A DNA stretch of 37,797 bases. Source: Dolichospermum circinale AWQC310F. Its GTDB lineage: Bacteria; Cyanobacteriota; Cyanobacteriia; Cyanobacteriales; Nostocaceae. Every line of letters begins with the position of its first letter. The stretch's first letter is position 1. Shown piece after piece: positions 9,379 through 18,210 of the stretch. Location: assembly GCF_000426925.1 (NCBI RefSeq), contig NZ_KE384685.1:29074-66870 (forward strand), read 5' to 3'. The notes under the pieces were generated by a model. The model was not told where the DNA came from. It ran no database searches and saw only the letters and a list, made by a program, of their open reading frames with translations. The position numbers and the translations under genes were made by a program.

Positions 9379-9931
9379 AATTTAATTCCTTAACGATTTT
9401 TGCTGGATTACCTGCAACTACTAAAAATGGAGGTACATCCTTGGTAACTACACTACCAGCAGCTACAATAGCACCTCTACCTATTTTAACACCTTTAAGG
9501 ATTGTAGAATTAAAACCTATCCACACGTCATCTTCTATAAATAAAGGTTCAGAATAAATATCAAAATCATTATTTTGGGGATGACCATAAGAAAGAATTT
9601 TTATAAAGTGTTCATGTCTCAGTTTTGTATCTAAAGAATGTGAGTTAGTGTCATGAATATTAACATTATGGGATATAAGAACCCGATCACCTATAGTTAT
9701 TGAATTCGCTGACCATATTCTTGTTCCTTCTCCTACATAGCAATCTTTTCCGATTTTGATTTGACCAGCATGAGCAAATATCAATAACTCACCTTTAATA
9801 ACTGAATTAGACCCTATTGATATTAAATCTGGTTTATTTGATAAATTGTGTATTCTACCACAACCTAACAATCTAGTAGACATATCTGAATTTGTATTCA
9901 GAAATAACATTTGATTATTATCTATATTCAT
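9368..9931 (-). CDS. Left-handed beta-helix acyltransferase (WbbJ/maltose O-acetyltransferase type)
   Basis: This enzyme would transfer an acetyl (or other acyl) group from acyl-CoA to a sugar hydroxyl. Hexapeptide repeats run through most of the protein: [44 protein letters not shown], then [38 protein letters not shown] and [15 protein letters not shown]. The HDTNSH segment contains the likely catalytic His. I prefer the ATG at 9929-9931 (187 aa). A TTG at 9941-9943 would add four residues and enlarge the overlap with the upstream transferase, which already overlaps this gene by 14 bp. The family is firm. Whether it O-acetylates the finished glycan or a precursor is not visible. Confidence 0.9.
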   Translation of the reverse strand: MNIDNNQMLFLNTNSDMSTRLLGCGRIHNLSNKPDLISIGSNSVIKGELLIFAHAGQIKIGKDCYVGEGTRIWSANSITIGDRVLISHNVNIHDTNSHSLDTKLRHEHFIKILSYGHPQNNDFDIYSEPLFIEDDVWIGFNSTILKGVKIGRGAIVAAGSVVTKDVPPFLVVAGNPAKIVKELNYEH

Positions 9932-10904
9932 GTCCAAAATCAATAATGTTTTTTATAAATTTATATAATTTGTATTTAGCTTTTTTAAATAAAATGGAAA
10001 TGATATAAAAAGAGGATCTACTACCAGTAAAACTAGTAAAAAGATTTTGTTTTGTTTTTACCTTCAAGTATTTAAAAACAATTTGAGATTTATTCATGCT
10101 AATTTTATTCTTTTCAGGGAAAGAAAAAATATTTTGTTGTGAGATTATTGTTTCAAATACAGTATTAACACCACAATGAACACCACTACCATCAAATCCT
10201 ATATTCTTCACAAGAGAATGTGTAGGATAAAGTGTAATTCCATTTAACACAAATGTACTCAAATACCATCTAATAGCCCATGAATCTATTTTTCTATTAA
10301 GCTGATTCTCCAACATTTCAAAATAAGGATAACTATTATTAAGATTAAATTTATTTCTCAATTTCCTATTATTTTTCAACTCTATATATCCTGACATCAA
10401 TGGATCAAAATGATTCCAAGCTCTTTGCCATGTAGCCCATCCCCAAGAAGTAGTAAAAGGTAAAAATATAGCATCAGCTTTTGTATGTTTTAGTTCAACT
10501 GGAAACATATAGCCAGATATTTGCATCACTTCAGGAGTATCTTCATACTGATTTAAAGCAGTGTTCATGTAATTCAAGAAAAATGGAGAGAGAATTAAAT
10601 CATCTTCTAAGACAATAACTTTACCATATTTACTACAAAGTTCTGTAACACCTTGAATAATTGAGTTAGCTAATCCTAGATTTTGCTCCCTTTCAATAAT
10701 ATGAACCTTCCCACACCATTGTTTACTTCTAACAACTTCCCTTACTTGTGTAACAGATGCTTCATCTTCTGGCTTTTTAGCAGCATCACAAAATATAAAT
10801 AACTCACTTGATTCTGCACCTTCATTTTGAGCAAGTGATTCTAGTGATTGTTTTGTATGTTCGGGTCTTTTATAAGCGAAAAATGCGATTGGGGCTAAAC
10901 TCAT
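9918..10904 (-). CDS. Glycosyltransferase, GT-A fold (GNT-I-like / GT2-related)
   Basis: A 328-aa GT-A enzyme. The N-terminus [20 protein letters not shown] and the loop [15 protein letters not shown] are typical of a GT2-related group resembling eukaryotic N-acetylglucosaminyltransferase [15 protein letters not shown] at about residue 95 gives the E-D-D metal and nucleotide site. [18 protein letters not shown] near 155 is the group's hallmark acceptor-loop motif. The last ~50 residues are Lys/Phe-rich and may contact the membrane. The 3' end overlaps the start of the acyltransferase gene by 14-26 bp, depending on its start. The gene is markedly AT-rich, like others in the variable middle of the cluster. 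Donor sugar unknown. Confidence 0.87.
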   Translation of the reverse strand: MSLAPIAFFAYKRPEHTKQSLESLAQNEGAESSELFIFCDAAKKPEDEASVTQVREVVRSKQWCGKVHIIEREQNLGLANSIIQGVTELCSKYGKVIVLEDDLILSPFFLNYMNTALNQYEDTPEVMQISGYMFPVELKHTKADAIFLPFTTSWGWATWQRAWNHFDPLMSGYIELKNNRKLRNKFNLNNSYPYFEMLENQLNRKIDSWAIRWYLSTFVLNGITLYPTHSLVKNIGFDGSGVHCGVNTVFETIISQQNIFSFPEKNKISMNKSQIVFKYLKVKTKQNLFTSFTGSRSSFYIISILFKKAKYKLYKFIKNIIDFGHEYR

Positions 10905-10929
10905 AACTTATAAAGTTATTACCACGTTT

Positions 10930-12078
10930 TTATTTACAACTGCTTCGATGATTAAGTACATTACTTAAAATTCTCCACAATTGACTTATACTCTTGTCCA
11001 TAGAGTAGTTTTCTAGAATATGTTCCCTGGCTTTTGCACCCATATTACCAGCTAATAATGGATCTTCAGCTATTTTAATCATATATTCTGCCATATTATC
11101 AATATCTCTTTCTTCAACTAAAAAACCCGTTTCTCCTTCAATAACTACATCTTTAATACCAGCATGACGAGTGCTAATGACAGGTAATCCCGATGCTCCA
11201 GCTTCCAGTATAGCCACGGGTGTGCCTTCCGTGTCACCAGTTTGTGCTTTAACAGAATGTTGAACAAATGCTCTGGCTGTTGTCATTAGTTCTGCTACTT
11301 CAACATGATTGCGGAATCCTAGAAATTCAACATTATCGACTATTCCTAATGCTTTAACCATATCTTTACACGGATTGTATAATTCTCCGTTTCCCACCAT
11401 CTTTAACGTTGCTGATGGATGTTTATCTAGTAACTTTTTAAAAGCTAGTAGTGTTAAATGAGGGGCTTTTTTATCAGTAAACCGCCCAACCGCAACGAAT
11501 ATAGGAGGTGCCGTTGCGGGTGTTGCTTGATCAAACAAAGAAACATCTACACCATAGGGATTATAATGTACCTTTTCTTTAGGAGCTTTTAAGTTTAGTA
11601 ATTGTTGTTCCATATCCTTAGAAACAACTATAATGGCATCAGCTTTTAAAAACATTTGCCTGTAATCATTTTGATGTTCTGCCAAAATAGCATCAACGTA
11701 AGCATCTCCACCATGAAAATGAACAACACATGGTACTCTTGCTTCTAAACAAGCATCAATTACACATATTCCCGTTAATCCATATTCTGCTAGAACAATA
11801 TCTATTTTATTTTTTTGAAGAAATCTTTTTAGTATTTGAGTTTGGAAATAGTTAGGGGATTTGAGAATATTTTTCCCAAACAAGTAGGTGATGAAATGTA
11901 TATTACCATTTATGAAAGGTTTCCCATCTTCATGATAGTAAGGTTTAAGCCCAGGATACCAAGTATTATGATGTAAATGTCTCACTTTTGCTGGTAAGTG
12001 ATCAATATGAGCGCGAATGAAGGTTTCAGAGTAAGAAGATTGATTTGCTTGAATAAGGCAAACTGTTTTTTGATTCAT
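10930..12078 (-). CDS. Glycosyltransferase family 4 (WcaL/colanic-acid-type)
   Basis: A GT4 enzyme. KTVCLIQANQSSYSETFIRA at the start, HFHGGDAYVD near the middle, FVAVGRFTDKKAPHLTLLAF and EGTPVAILEAGASGLPVIST (E-x7-E) are typical of the group that includes the colanic acid transferase WcaL. A longer frame to 12117 exists, but the ATG at 12076-12078 overlaps the upstream stop as ATGA, which favours this start and a 382-aa protein; the extra 13 residues are poor in fold features. The C-terminal ENYSMDKSISQLWRIL is the closing helix of the fold. It would act at the cytoplasmic membrane face. The exact sugar is unknown. Confidence 0.9.
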   Translation of the reverse strand: MNQKTVCLIQANQSSYSETFIRAHIDHLPAKVRHLHHNTWYPGLKPYYHEDGKPFINGNIHFITYLFGKNILKSPNYFQTQILKRFLQKNKIDIVLAEYGLTGICVIDACLEARVPCVVHFHGGDAYVDAILAEHQNDYRQMFLKADAIIVVSKDMEQQLLNLKAPKEKVHYNPYGVDVSLFDQATPATAPPIFVAVGRFTDKKAPHLTLLAFKKLLDKHPSATLKMVGNGELYNPCKDMVKALGIVDNVEFLGFRNHVEVAELMTTARAFVQHSVKAQTGDTEGTPVAILEAGASGLPVISTRHAGIKDVVIEGETGFLVEERDIDNMAEYMIKIAEDPLLAGNMGAKAREHILENYSMDKSISQLWRILSNVLNHRSSCK

Positions 12079-13037
12079 CCTAATTTGAATAATATTCTGG
12101 TCCAAGTTTTTTGACATACTCTAATTAAATTACCAATTACAAATCTCCATTTCTTACCACGAGAATGTCTTAATAGAAGATAGTGATATTTAATAAAAGT
12201 TCTTAAATCTTGTGATTTTGTTGCACAATGAATGACATTATGAATTGCTCTTAAGGTTGCTTGATTGAGATTAGATTTATTTATTATGCCAGATTTAGAA
12301 ATTAATCTCCAAAATTCATAATGCCTCTGAGATGCTATTGTTATACCTTTATCAGAGTTGCTTAGATACCCATGTACTCCACCTTGGTGAATACGGTAAA
12401 CACTCATAATTTCATTGATATATTTTATCTTGCCATATCGGGAAGCAATTATCCACAAAGCATAATCTCCAAAAAAAACAGAATTAAACCAATTAGGTAA
12501 ATTTTGAATCAAGTCGGTCTTGATTACGACTGAACAAGTTGCAATATAGTTACTTCCTTCAAGGAGGTTATCCAAAGTGCTAATTTCTGGAGTTAAATTA
12601 TCATTATTTAGTCGGTTTCTTTCGATATAATCCTCATTAATAATTTCAGTATTATGAAAGCAAATGGCAAAGTCTGGATTAGCTTCTAAAAAATCAACTT
12701 GTTTTTGAAGTTTCAGAGGATCTGTCCAATAATCATCACCTTCACAGAGAGCAATATACTTTCCTTTAGCTGAATTAAATAAATCCGATAAAAATCCAAA
12801 ACGTCTTAAAGAATATTGATTTTCAGTTTGCAAGATTAATTTAATTATATGAGGGTATTTTTCTTGATATTCTCGGACAATTTTGGTTGTATTATCAGTG
12901 GAAGCATCATCATGAATAATAACCTCTATAGGAAAATTCGTCTGTTGCATTAGAAAACTATCAACTGCTTCACGAATAAATTTTTCTTGGTTATAGGTAA
13001 TGCAACAAACACTAACTAGAGGGGTTAATAATGTCAT
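12075..13037 (-). CDS. Glycosyltransferase family 2 (GT-A fold)
   Basis: A 320-aa GT2 enzyme. LVSVCCITYNQEKFIREAVD is the first strand and nucleotide loop, then VIIHDDASTDNTTKIVREY and YIALCEGDDYWTDPLKLQKQ, where EGDDYW is the metal/donor motif characteristic of this bacterial GT2 subgroup. The closing region has YGKIKYINEIMSVYRIHQGG, with the conserved R-x-H acceptor-side motif. There are no membrane spans, although the last 60 residues are basic. The ATG start is clear and the gap to the upstream acyltransferase is 23 bp. It is coupled by ATGA overlap to the GT4 gene downstream. Linkage and donor are not predictable. Confidence 0.92.
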   Translation of the reverse strand: MTLLTPLVSVCCITYNQEKFIREAVDSFLMQQTNFPIEVIIHDDASTDNTTKIVREYQEKYPHIIKLILQTENQYSLRRFGFLSDLFNSAKGKYIALCEGDDYWTDPLKLQKQVDFLEANPDFAICFHNTEIINEDYIERNRLNNDNLTPEISTLDNLLEGSNYIATCSVVIKTDLIQNLPNWFNSVFFGDYALWIIASRYGKIKYINEIMSVYRIHQGGVHGYLSNSDKGITIASQRHYEFWRLISKSGIINKSNLNQATLRAIHNVIHCATKSQDLRTFIKYHYLLLRHSRGKKWRFVIGNLIRVCQKTWTRILFKLG

Positions 13038-13060
13038 AATTTATAATTGGCTTTACTGTT

Positions 13061-13633
13061 TTAAATACCTTTCTCAGATTCGAGAAAAGATTTTTCAATT
13101 TCCAGAAGATCCTGCTTTCGGGGTGCAATTCTTTTAAGTGGAGAACCAGCATAAATAGTAAAAGATTGACAGTTTTTCTTCACAAGACTTAAAGCTCCAA
13201 TTGCTACACCTTCTTCTAGGACTACTCCAGGTAAAATAATTGATCCTGAACCAATAATTCCATGTTTACCAATAAAAACATCACCATGAGTGACGTTAGT
13301 AAATTCTGCGGGAATGGTAGGGTTAGTCATTGCACTTCCGCTATAGTCATCATTGCTACTGTAAATAGATACTCTGGATGAGAGATTAGAAAAATCAGAT
13401 AAAACGATTTTACCACTTCCCATTAATGATGAATAAATAGCTATATGAACATTTCTACCAATGGAAATACCACCCGCACCTGCTGATAAAACACAAAAGT
13501 CATCTATTCTAACATTATCTCCTATTTCGATATTGGCACAATTATAATAGGAAGACTTATCAGAAAGTAAAACATTCTTACCAACTTTGGTAAATCCCAT
13601 TTTATTTATTTGTTCATTTGTTAGCCAAGCCAT
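13061..13633 (-). CDS. Left-handed beta-helix sugar acyltransferase
   Basis: A 190-aa hexapeptide-repeat transferase. Repeats include KVGKNVLLSD, IEIGDNVRIDDFCVLSAG, ISIGRNVHIA, then GDVFIGKHGIIGSGSIILPG, VLEEGVAIGALSLVKK, and the tail YAGSPLKRIAPRKQDLLEIE. This C-terminal AGSP-x-K-x-I-x-x-R signature is typical of O- or N-acetyltransferases acting on (amino)sugars. It sits directly below the DegT-type aminotransferase (33 bp gap), so it may acylate the amino group which that enzyme installs. That pairing is an inference from adjacency; O-acylation is equally possible. The start at ATG 13631-13633 is clear. Likely a trimer by family. Confidence 0.88.
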   Translation of the reverse strand: MAWLTNEQINKMGFTKVGKNVLLSDKSSYYNCANIEIGDNVRIDDFCVLSAGAGGISIGRNVHIAIYSSLMGSGKIVLSDFSNLSSRVSIYSSNDDYSGSAMTNPTIPAEFTNVTHGDVFIGKHGIIGSGSIILPGVVLEEGVAIGALSLVKKNCQSFTIYAGSPLKRIAPRKQDLLEIEKSFLESEKGI

Positions 13634-13666
13634 AATTTTTAGTTATTGTGAAATTTAATCCTAATC

Positions 13667-14890
13667 TTAGGATTTTATTAAATTGATTTCTTTACAATTA
13701 TTATTAGTAATTATCAATCTAAGAATTTGACAAATCTTATTAATATCATTTTCAGAAATTGTTGTTCCTGTGGGCAGAATTAAAACTTTTTGAGTTAATT
13801 TTTCCGTCTCAAGTAACAATAAACCAGAATGGGGAAAATAGGAACGATAGGGTTGCATCCGATGACAACCTGGATAAAAATAGCGTCTAGCGATCACATT
13901 TTCTGCATGGAGAATTTTAATTAAAAAATCACGGCTAACTTTGGTTAGCTCCTCGTCTATTTCTAAAACAATATACTGATAGTTATGTTTTTCGGCTTCA
14001 TTCACAGGAAATAAAGTAATTCCCGGAATATCTGCAAAACCTTCCCGATAACAGTAATAATTACGGCGATTGACTTCTATAAACTCCTCTATGCTTTCTA
14101 GAGAAGTTAACCCCATAGCGGCAGAAACTTCGCTCATTTTACCATTAGTGCCTAAATAAATGACATTATCAAAGCCAGAAAAGCCAAAATTTTTCATTAA
14201 GCGCAGTTTTTGATTTAAGTTATCATCATTGGTGACAATAGCTCCTCCTTCAAAGGTATTCATAAATTTGGTAGCATGAAAGCTAAAAACCTCAGCATTA
14301 CCAAAATTACCGATCATTTTGCCCTGATAGGAACAACCAAAAGCATGGGAAGCATCAAACATGAGCTTAAGATGGTGGTTGTCGGCAATTTCTGCCAATT
14401 TTTCCACATCACAGGGTTGTCCCCAAACATGAACCCCCATAAGACCAGATGTGCGGGGAGTAATCAAAGATTCTATTTTATTAGGGTCAAGGGTATGGGT
14501 TTTCGGGTCAATATCGCCAAAAACGGGAGTTATTTCTTGCCATTGTAAAGCGTGGGCTGTGGCAATAAACGTAAAGGAAGGAATAATAACTTCCCCTTTT
14601 AACTCTAAGGCTCGAATTACTAACTCTAAGGCAATAGTACCATTACAAACTGCAATACAATGTTTAACACCTAAATAGTCAGCTATCCGTTGCTCAAATT
14701 CTTGAACAAAAACACCATTATTAGATAACCAACGGCGATCTAACATATCATTTATCCGAGCTAAAAGCTTTTCTCTATTACCAATATTCGGACGACCAAC
14801 ATAGAGTTTTTCGGGAAAAAAAGGCTCACCTCCGAAGATAGCTAGATGTTGGATATTATTCTTACTGTTGGGAGATTTTTTTAATATCAT
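13667..14890 (-). CDS. DegT/DnrJ/EryC1/StrS family nucleotide-sugar aminotransferase
   Basis: This PLP-dependent enzyme converts a nucleotide-linked ketosugar to an aminosugar using glutamate or glutamine. Visible features are NGTIALELVIRAL (PLP phosphate loop), IPSFTFIATAHAL, FDASHAFGC (the Asp that pairs with the pyridine N), and the internal aldimine Lys208 in SFHATKFMNTFEGGAI. The GTNGKMSEVSAAMG segment near 250 is also standard. The length of 407 aa is slightly above the usual 370-390, through a 20-residue N-terminal leader. The pattern resembles VioA-like 4-aminotransferases. With gmd in the locus a GDP-perosamine-type role is also possible. The product cannot be decided from the sequence. 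Confidence 0.9.
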   Translation of the reverse strand: MILKKSPNSKNNIQHLAIFGGEPFFPEKLYVGRPNIGNREKLLARINDMLDRRWLSNNGVFVQEFEQRIADYLGVKHCIAVCNGTIALELVIRALELKGEVIIPSFTFIATAHALQWQEITPVFGDIDPKTHTLDPNKIESLITPRTSGLMGVHVWGQPCDVEKLAEIADNHHLKLMFDASHAFGCSYQGKMIGNFGNAEVFSFHATKFMNTFEGGAIVTNDDNLNQKLRLMKNFGFSGFDNVIYLGTNGKMSEVSAAMGLTSLESIEEFIEVNRRNYYCYREGFADIPGITLFPVNEAEKHNYQYIVLEIDEELTKVSRDFLIKILHAENVIARRYFYPGCHRMQPYRSYFPHSGLLLLETEKLTQKVLILPTGTTISENDINKICQILRLIITNNNCKEINLIKS

Positions 14891-14916
14891 AGTTATAATA
14901 TTATAATAAATGATCC

Positions 14917-16032
14917 TTAAATTGCATAGAGAACTGTTTCTTCTGAATGAGTTGTAAAATGTCCAAGGTATAATTTATAGTCCAATCCTAATGAATTAAT
15001 AAACTCTGAGATATTAGATAAATCATCACAATTGTGATAAACTGAGATAGCTAATTTGGGTTTAAACCTTTTTAATGATTTAATAGATCCTTTAAGGGCA
15101 TTTAGTTCAGCACCTTCTATATCCATCTTAATAAAATTAATTTTTTGGATATCAAATCTTTCAGTAAAATCATCAATAGATATGGATATAGTTTCACCCT
15201 GAACATTTGATTCAGGGAACTTTTCAAAAGATATACGACTGGCTGGTCCATTATCAATGTAGTACATAGTTTCCCCTGAACTACTCCATAAAGGATGTGA
15301 TATGACTTCAATTGATTCTTTGAGTTTCGGATTTTGATCAAGATTTTTTTTCATAATCTCAATATTAGTGGGTATAAACTCAAATGAGTAAACTTTTCCT
15401 GTTTCACCTACTTCACTAGCAAAGTATAGTGCCGTATCTCCCCAACAACCCCCAGCATCAATAACAATATCACCTACTTCTGCTTTAATAGCGTTATTGC
15501 TTGGGCAAACATACTGTTTCAAATAAAAGGTGTTTAAAACCCCAATTGGCATATAATATAAACTAATGTTATGTTTTGCATTGTCTACATTAAAAAGGGA
15601 TAGTTTAAAGTTTAGAAAGTTTGGATCGATGTAGTTTCTCAAATCTGAACTTTTTTCTATTTTTCGCAATAATTGCCAATATTCAGGATTATTTAAGGGT
15701 AGCTTATATCGCCTGCAACCTAATATTCGGTATGCTACTACATTTAATAATAAGTTGCGAGAGTAGTCATCATCTAAAATTTCATATATATTATGAAATT
15801 CTTTATTTGCAAGAATATATTGGTGTATTATTCCTGATAATTCACTATAGAATTTTTCTTGTTTGGAACATGATAATAATCGAAAATTATGAATAAGTTT
15901 TCTTAAAAATCTCACAAGTAAATTATATTCATAATGTTTACTTGTATAAGTTCTAACATTATCAAAGAAAATATTATTAATGTTTTTTATCAATTCTCTA
16001 AGCAAAGAGTCACTAAAATTAGAGGTTTTCAT
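14917..16032 (-). CDS. FkbM family methyltransferase with long N-terminal extension
   Basis: The C-terminal 190 residues are an FkbM methyltransferase: motif I GDIVIDAGGCWGDTALYF (187-204), YSFEFIPTNIEIMKKNL, then INFIKMDIEGAELNALKG (the MDIEG hallmark), KPKLAISVYHNCDDL and a closing HFTTHSEETVLYAI. The first ~150 residues are helical, AT-rich and unlike the compact FkbM at 1239-2120. They have no motif I recognise and may bind the acceptor or a partner. The DAGG-x-x-G form of motif I is common in this subgroup. It lies between the aminotransferase (26 bp) and wzt (30 bp), so it is probably part of the first transcript of the cluster. It is inferred to methylate the glycan, perhaps at the chain end. 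Confidence 0.87.
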   Translation of the reverse strand: MKTSNFSDSLLRELIKNINNIFFDNVRTYTSKHYEYNLLVRFLRKLIHNFRLLSCSKQEKFYSELSGIIHQYILANKEFHNIYEILDDDYSRNLLLNVVAYRILGCRRYKLPLNNPEYWQLLRKIEKSSDLRNYIDPNFLNFKLSLFNVDNAKHNISLYYMPIGVLNTFYLKQYVCPSNNAIKAEVGDIVIDAGGCWGDTALYFASEVGETGKVYSFEFIPTNIEIMKKNLDQNPKLKESIEVISHPLWSSSGETMYYIDNGPASRISFEKFPESNVQGETISISIDDFTERFDIQKINFIKMDIEGAELNALKGSIKSLKRFKPKLAISVYHNCDDLSNISEFINSLGLDYKLYLGHFTTHSEETVLYAI

Positions 16033-16062
16033 AAATTTTCGTTGTATTTTTGATTGTAAAAA

Positions 16063-17331
16063 TTAAATATGTTGACTTAGATTTTCTACTTTCCAAGCTA
16101 GATTTGGTCTAACTATACCTGGCCATTTACCATGCCAATTCCCATGCCTTTCAATATCATGAATAGTAAATGTTATTATATCATGAAAACTACATATAAC
16201 AGTAGAGGTATCTTGAACTATCATTAACATTATTTGATAACTACCATCATTAAGAAAATTACTAGGTATATAACAACTTCCTTTAATTAATCCTGAAGGA
16301 GTAATTATAGAGTCAGAAACTGATGCAAAAATACAAAAACCCTCCATATTAAGGAGATGCAAACTAAAATTTAGTTCTTTACCATCAAGATAATTCCAAT
16401 ATCTGCATTCAATTATTAATGGTGTTTCTATAGTGAGTTCATGATTTAAGGTATCATTATTAGGAAAAACACCAATATAATTTAAGCGAACTTTTTCATT
16501 ACCAGGAGCATTAGCAGGATCATCCCAGTGTTTTTCCATATCTAGGGATGTAATTACTGTATCTAAATACTGGGAAATCACTTTATTTGTTTCACCTTGG
16601 CATAATACACTTCCTAGTTTGAGAAGAATACTACGATCGCATAAACTTCTTAATGCTGTCATATTATGACTTACAAATAAAACCGTCCTTCCCTGCTTCC
16701 CCACATCCTCCATCTTCCCCAAACACTTCTTCTGAAAAGCAGCATCCCCCACCGCCAAAACCTCATCCACAATCAAAATCTCCGGTTCTAAATGCGCTGC
16801 CACCGCAAACGCCAACCGCACATACATCCCCGAAGAATACCGCTTTACTGGCGTATCCAGAAACTTTTCCACCTCAGCAAACGCCACAATTTCATCAAAC
16901 TTCTGTTTAATTTCCTCCTTACCCATTCCTAAAATCGCACCATTGAGAAATATATTCTCTCTCCCAGTCAACTCTGGATGAAACCCTGTTCCTACCTCCA
17001 ATAAACTGGCAACCCTACCCTTAATTTTAATACTTCCAGTAGTAGGTTCAGTAATACGGCTTAAAATCTTCAGCAATGTTGATTTTCCTGCTCCATTGCG
17101 CCCAATAATTCCTACTCTATCACCTTGTTTAATATCAAAGGATACATCCTTTAAAGCCCAAAATTCCTCAAAAGCAGGATTTTCATTCTTAGCTTGAGGA
17201 TTAATGAGACTACCAATAGATTTAACCTTATTAGTAATAACATCTCGCAGTGCTGTATAACGTTCCTGTTGTTGATGTCCAATAATATATTTTTTACCTA
17301 GATTTTCAACTCGAATAACTGTATCTGACAT
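16063..17331 (-). CDS. wzt: Polysaccharide ABC transporter ATP-binding protein with C-terminal carbohydrate-binding domain (Wzt)
   Basis: This is the ATPase of the exporter that moves undecaprenyl-linked glycan across the inner membrane. Walker A is GRNGAGKST (77-85), the ABC signature SSGMYVRLAF starts at 166, Walker B is ILIVDE (185-190), and the H-loop His222 lies in FVSHNM. Residues from about 270 to 422 form the beta-rich Wzt C-terminal domain, which in O9a-type systems binds the capped chain end before export. The partner permease is not adjacent; it lies at 23039-23875 across an accessory block. Codon 3 positions are G-rich across the ATPase core (roughly 16680-17020) and A/T-rich elsewhere, suggesting a mosaic history. 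It heads the minus-strand cluster. Confidence 0.95.
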   Translation of the reverse strand: MSDTVIRVENLGKKYIIGHQQQERYTALRDVITNKVKSIGSLINPQAKNENPAFEEFWALKDVSFDIKQGDRVGIIGRNGAGKSTLLKILSRITEPTTGSIKIKGRVASLLEVGTGFHPELTGRENIFLNGAILGMGKEEIKQKFDEIVAFAEVEKFLDTPVKRYSSGMYVRLAFAVAAHLEPEILIVDEVLAVGDAAFQKKCLGKMEDVGKQGRTVLFVSHNMTALRSLCDRSILLKLGSVLCQGETNKVISQYLDTVITSLDMEKHWDDPANAPGNEKVRLNYIGVFPNNDTLNHELTIETPLIIECRYWNYLDGKELNFSLHLLNMEGFCIFASVSDSIITPSGLIKGSCYIPSNFLNDGSYQIMLMIVQDTSTVICSFHDIITFTIHDIERHGNWHGKWPGIVRPNLAWKVENLSQHI

Positions 17332-17562
17332 GGTATCAATTAACTAAGAATTTCAACAATACTAATTTGATAAATGAGTTAGTAGTTTTTCAATGCTTAA
17401 AAAGTTTTTCGTAAATTCAACATCTTTTACATTTACATTACTGTAATTTTAGAATTTGCTCTTTATTAAGGAGAATTTTAAAACTTTTATACATGAACAA
17501 ATGATTATTTAGTCATGGTAAAAATTTATAAAAAACTTTTATTGTATGAATTTAAACATTTG
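17332..17562. other. AT-rich intergenic leader upstream of wzt
   Basis: A 231-bp gap of very AT-rich sequence separates wzt from the accessory block. It is the most likely place for the promoter of the glycan cluster, since everything downstream is tightly packed. I could not find a convincing -35/-10 pair, and there is no clear terminator for the retropepsin-like gene either. Confidence 0.4.
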
Positions 17563-18177
17563 TTAATTACCCCTATATTTGAATAGGATTTTCTCCTCAG
17601 CTTGTTTAAATTCAATATCAAATAAATCAAACACAACTTCCCTACCCAATAAAACTTCTTGGCAATCCTCATTTTGTAACCAGGCAACAGGAGCAGAAAA
17701 GGTATAATTATCAATCTGCATTTCAACTTGTCGGAGTACATATTGAACACTCCCCCCTACTCCCTCTCCATTACTAAGAAGTTCTCCTTGAGAGAGGGTA
17801 TATCCTAAATCTGTACCTAAATACAAGGTAATTAGACTAATATCTGAACCAGAATCTACCAGCATTTCCAAAATTTTAGTATTTTGAAATGTCAAACATA
17901 CTTCATATTTTGGTTGCCAATCATGTTTTTTCACTGTTCTAAACCGCACGGGTAAAAACTTAACTGGCTCAATAAATTCGTTTTCGTAGATACGCTCAGT
18001 AATGTATTCAGAAGGGTTTAATTTCTGAAGGTCAATTTGCTGTGTCATTATTCTATAATCTTGGTGATGAGCTACTATACCATCCTTGGTGTAAATAATC
18101 CATTCTCCACGATATTGTTTTAGTTTTCCGTAATTTGCCTTACGCCATTCTTTAGGACTATTGTATTTTTCCTTCAT
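17563..18177 (-). CDS. Retropepsin-like aspartic protease domain protein with N-terminal DUF5678-like segment
   Basis: The 204-aa protein has two parts. Residues about 14-40 (KLKQYRGEWIIYTKDGIVAH) look like the DUF5678 strand-turn-strand segment seen in bacterial proteins of unknown function. Residues about 85-200 look like a single-lobe retropepsin fold: MLVDSGSDISLI has the catalytic D-S-G triad, and CQEVLLGREVVFDLFDIEF matches the conserved LLG-R/M-x-x-L/F segment. Such domains act as dimers. There is no signal peptide, so the protein is cytoplasmic. It ends the accessory block, 33 bp below the PD-(D/E)XK-like gene, and could be cotranscribed with it. Its biological substrate is unknown, and a non-proteolytic role is possible. 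Confidence 0.7.
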   Translation of the reverse strand: MKEKYNSPKEWRKANYGKLKQYRGEWIIYTKDGIVAHHQDYRIMTQQIDLQKLNPSEYITERIYENEFIEPVKFLPVRFRTVKKHDWQPKYEVCLTFQNTKILEMLVDSGSDISLITLYLGTDLGYTLSQGELLSNGEGVGGSVQYVLRQVEMQIDNYTFSAPVAWLQNEDCQEVLLGREVVFDLFDIEFKQAEEKILFKYRGN

Positions 18178-18210
18178 AGTTTTTGCTAATGGCTATCCTG
18201 TAAAATTATT

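Noticed and set aside
12079-12117. Longer N-terminus for the GT4 gene at 10930
   Set aside because: The internal ATG at 12076-12078 forms a 4-bp ATGA overlap with the upstream stop and matches the usual first strand of the fold.
16653-16910. 85-codon Pro/Ser-rich ORF on the plus strand
   Set aside because: It is antisense to the conserved wzt ATPase core and follows from that stretch's G-rich codons; it has no protein-like pattern.
17332-17562. A specific promoter for wzt
   Set aside because: Several TTGAAA- or TATA-like strings exist, but none has acceptable spacing in this AT-rich gap.
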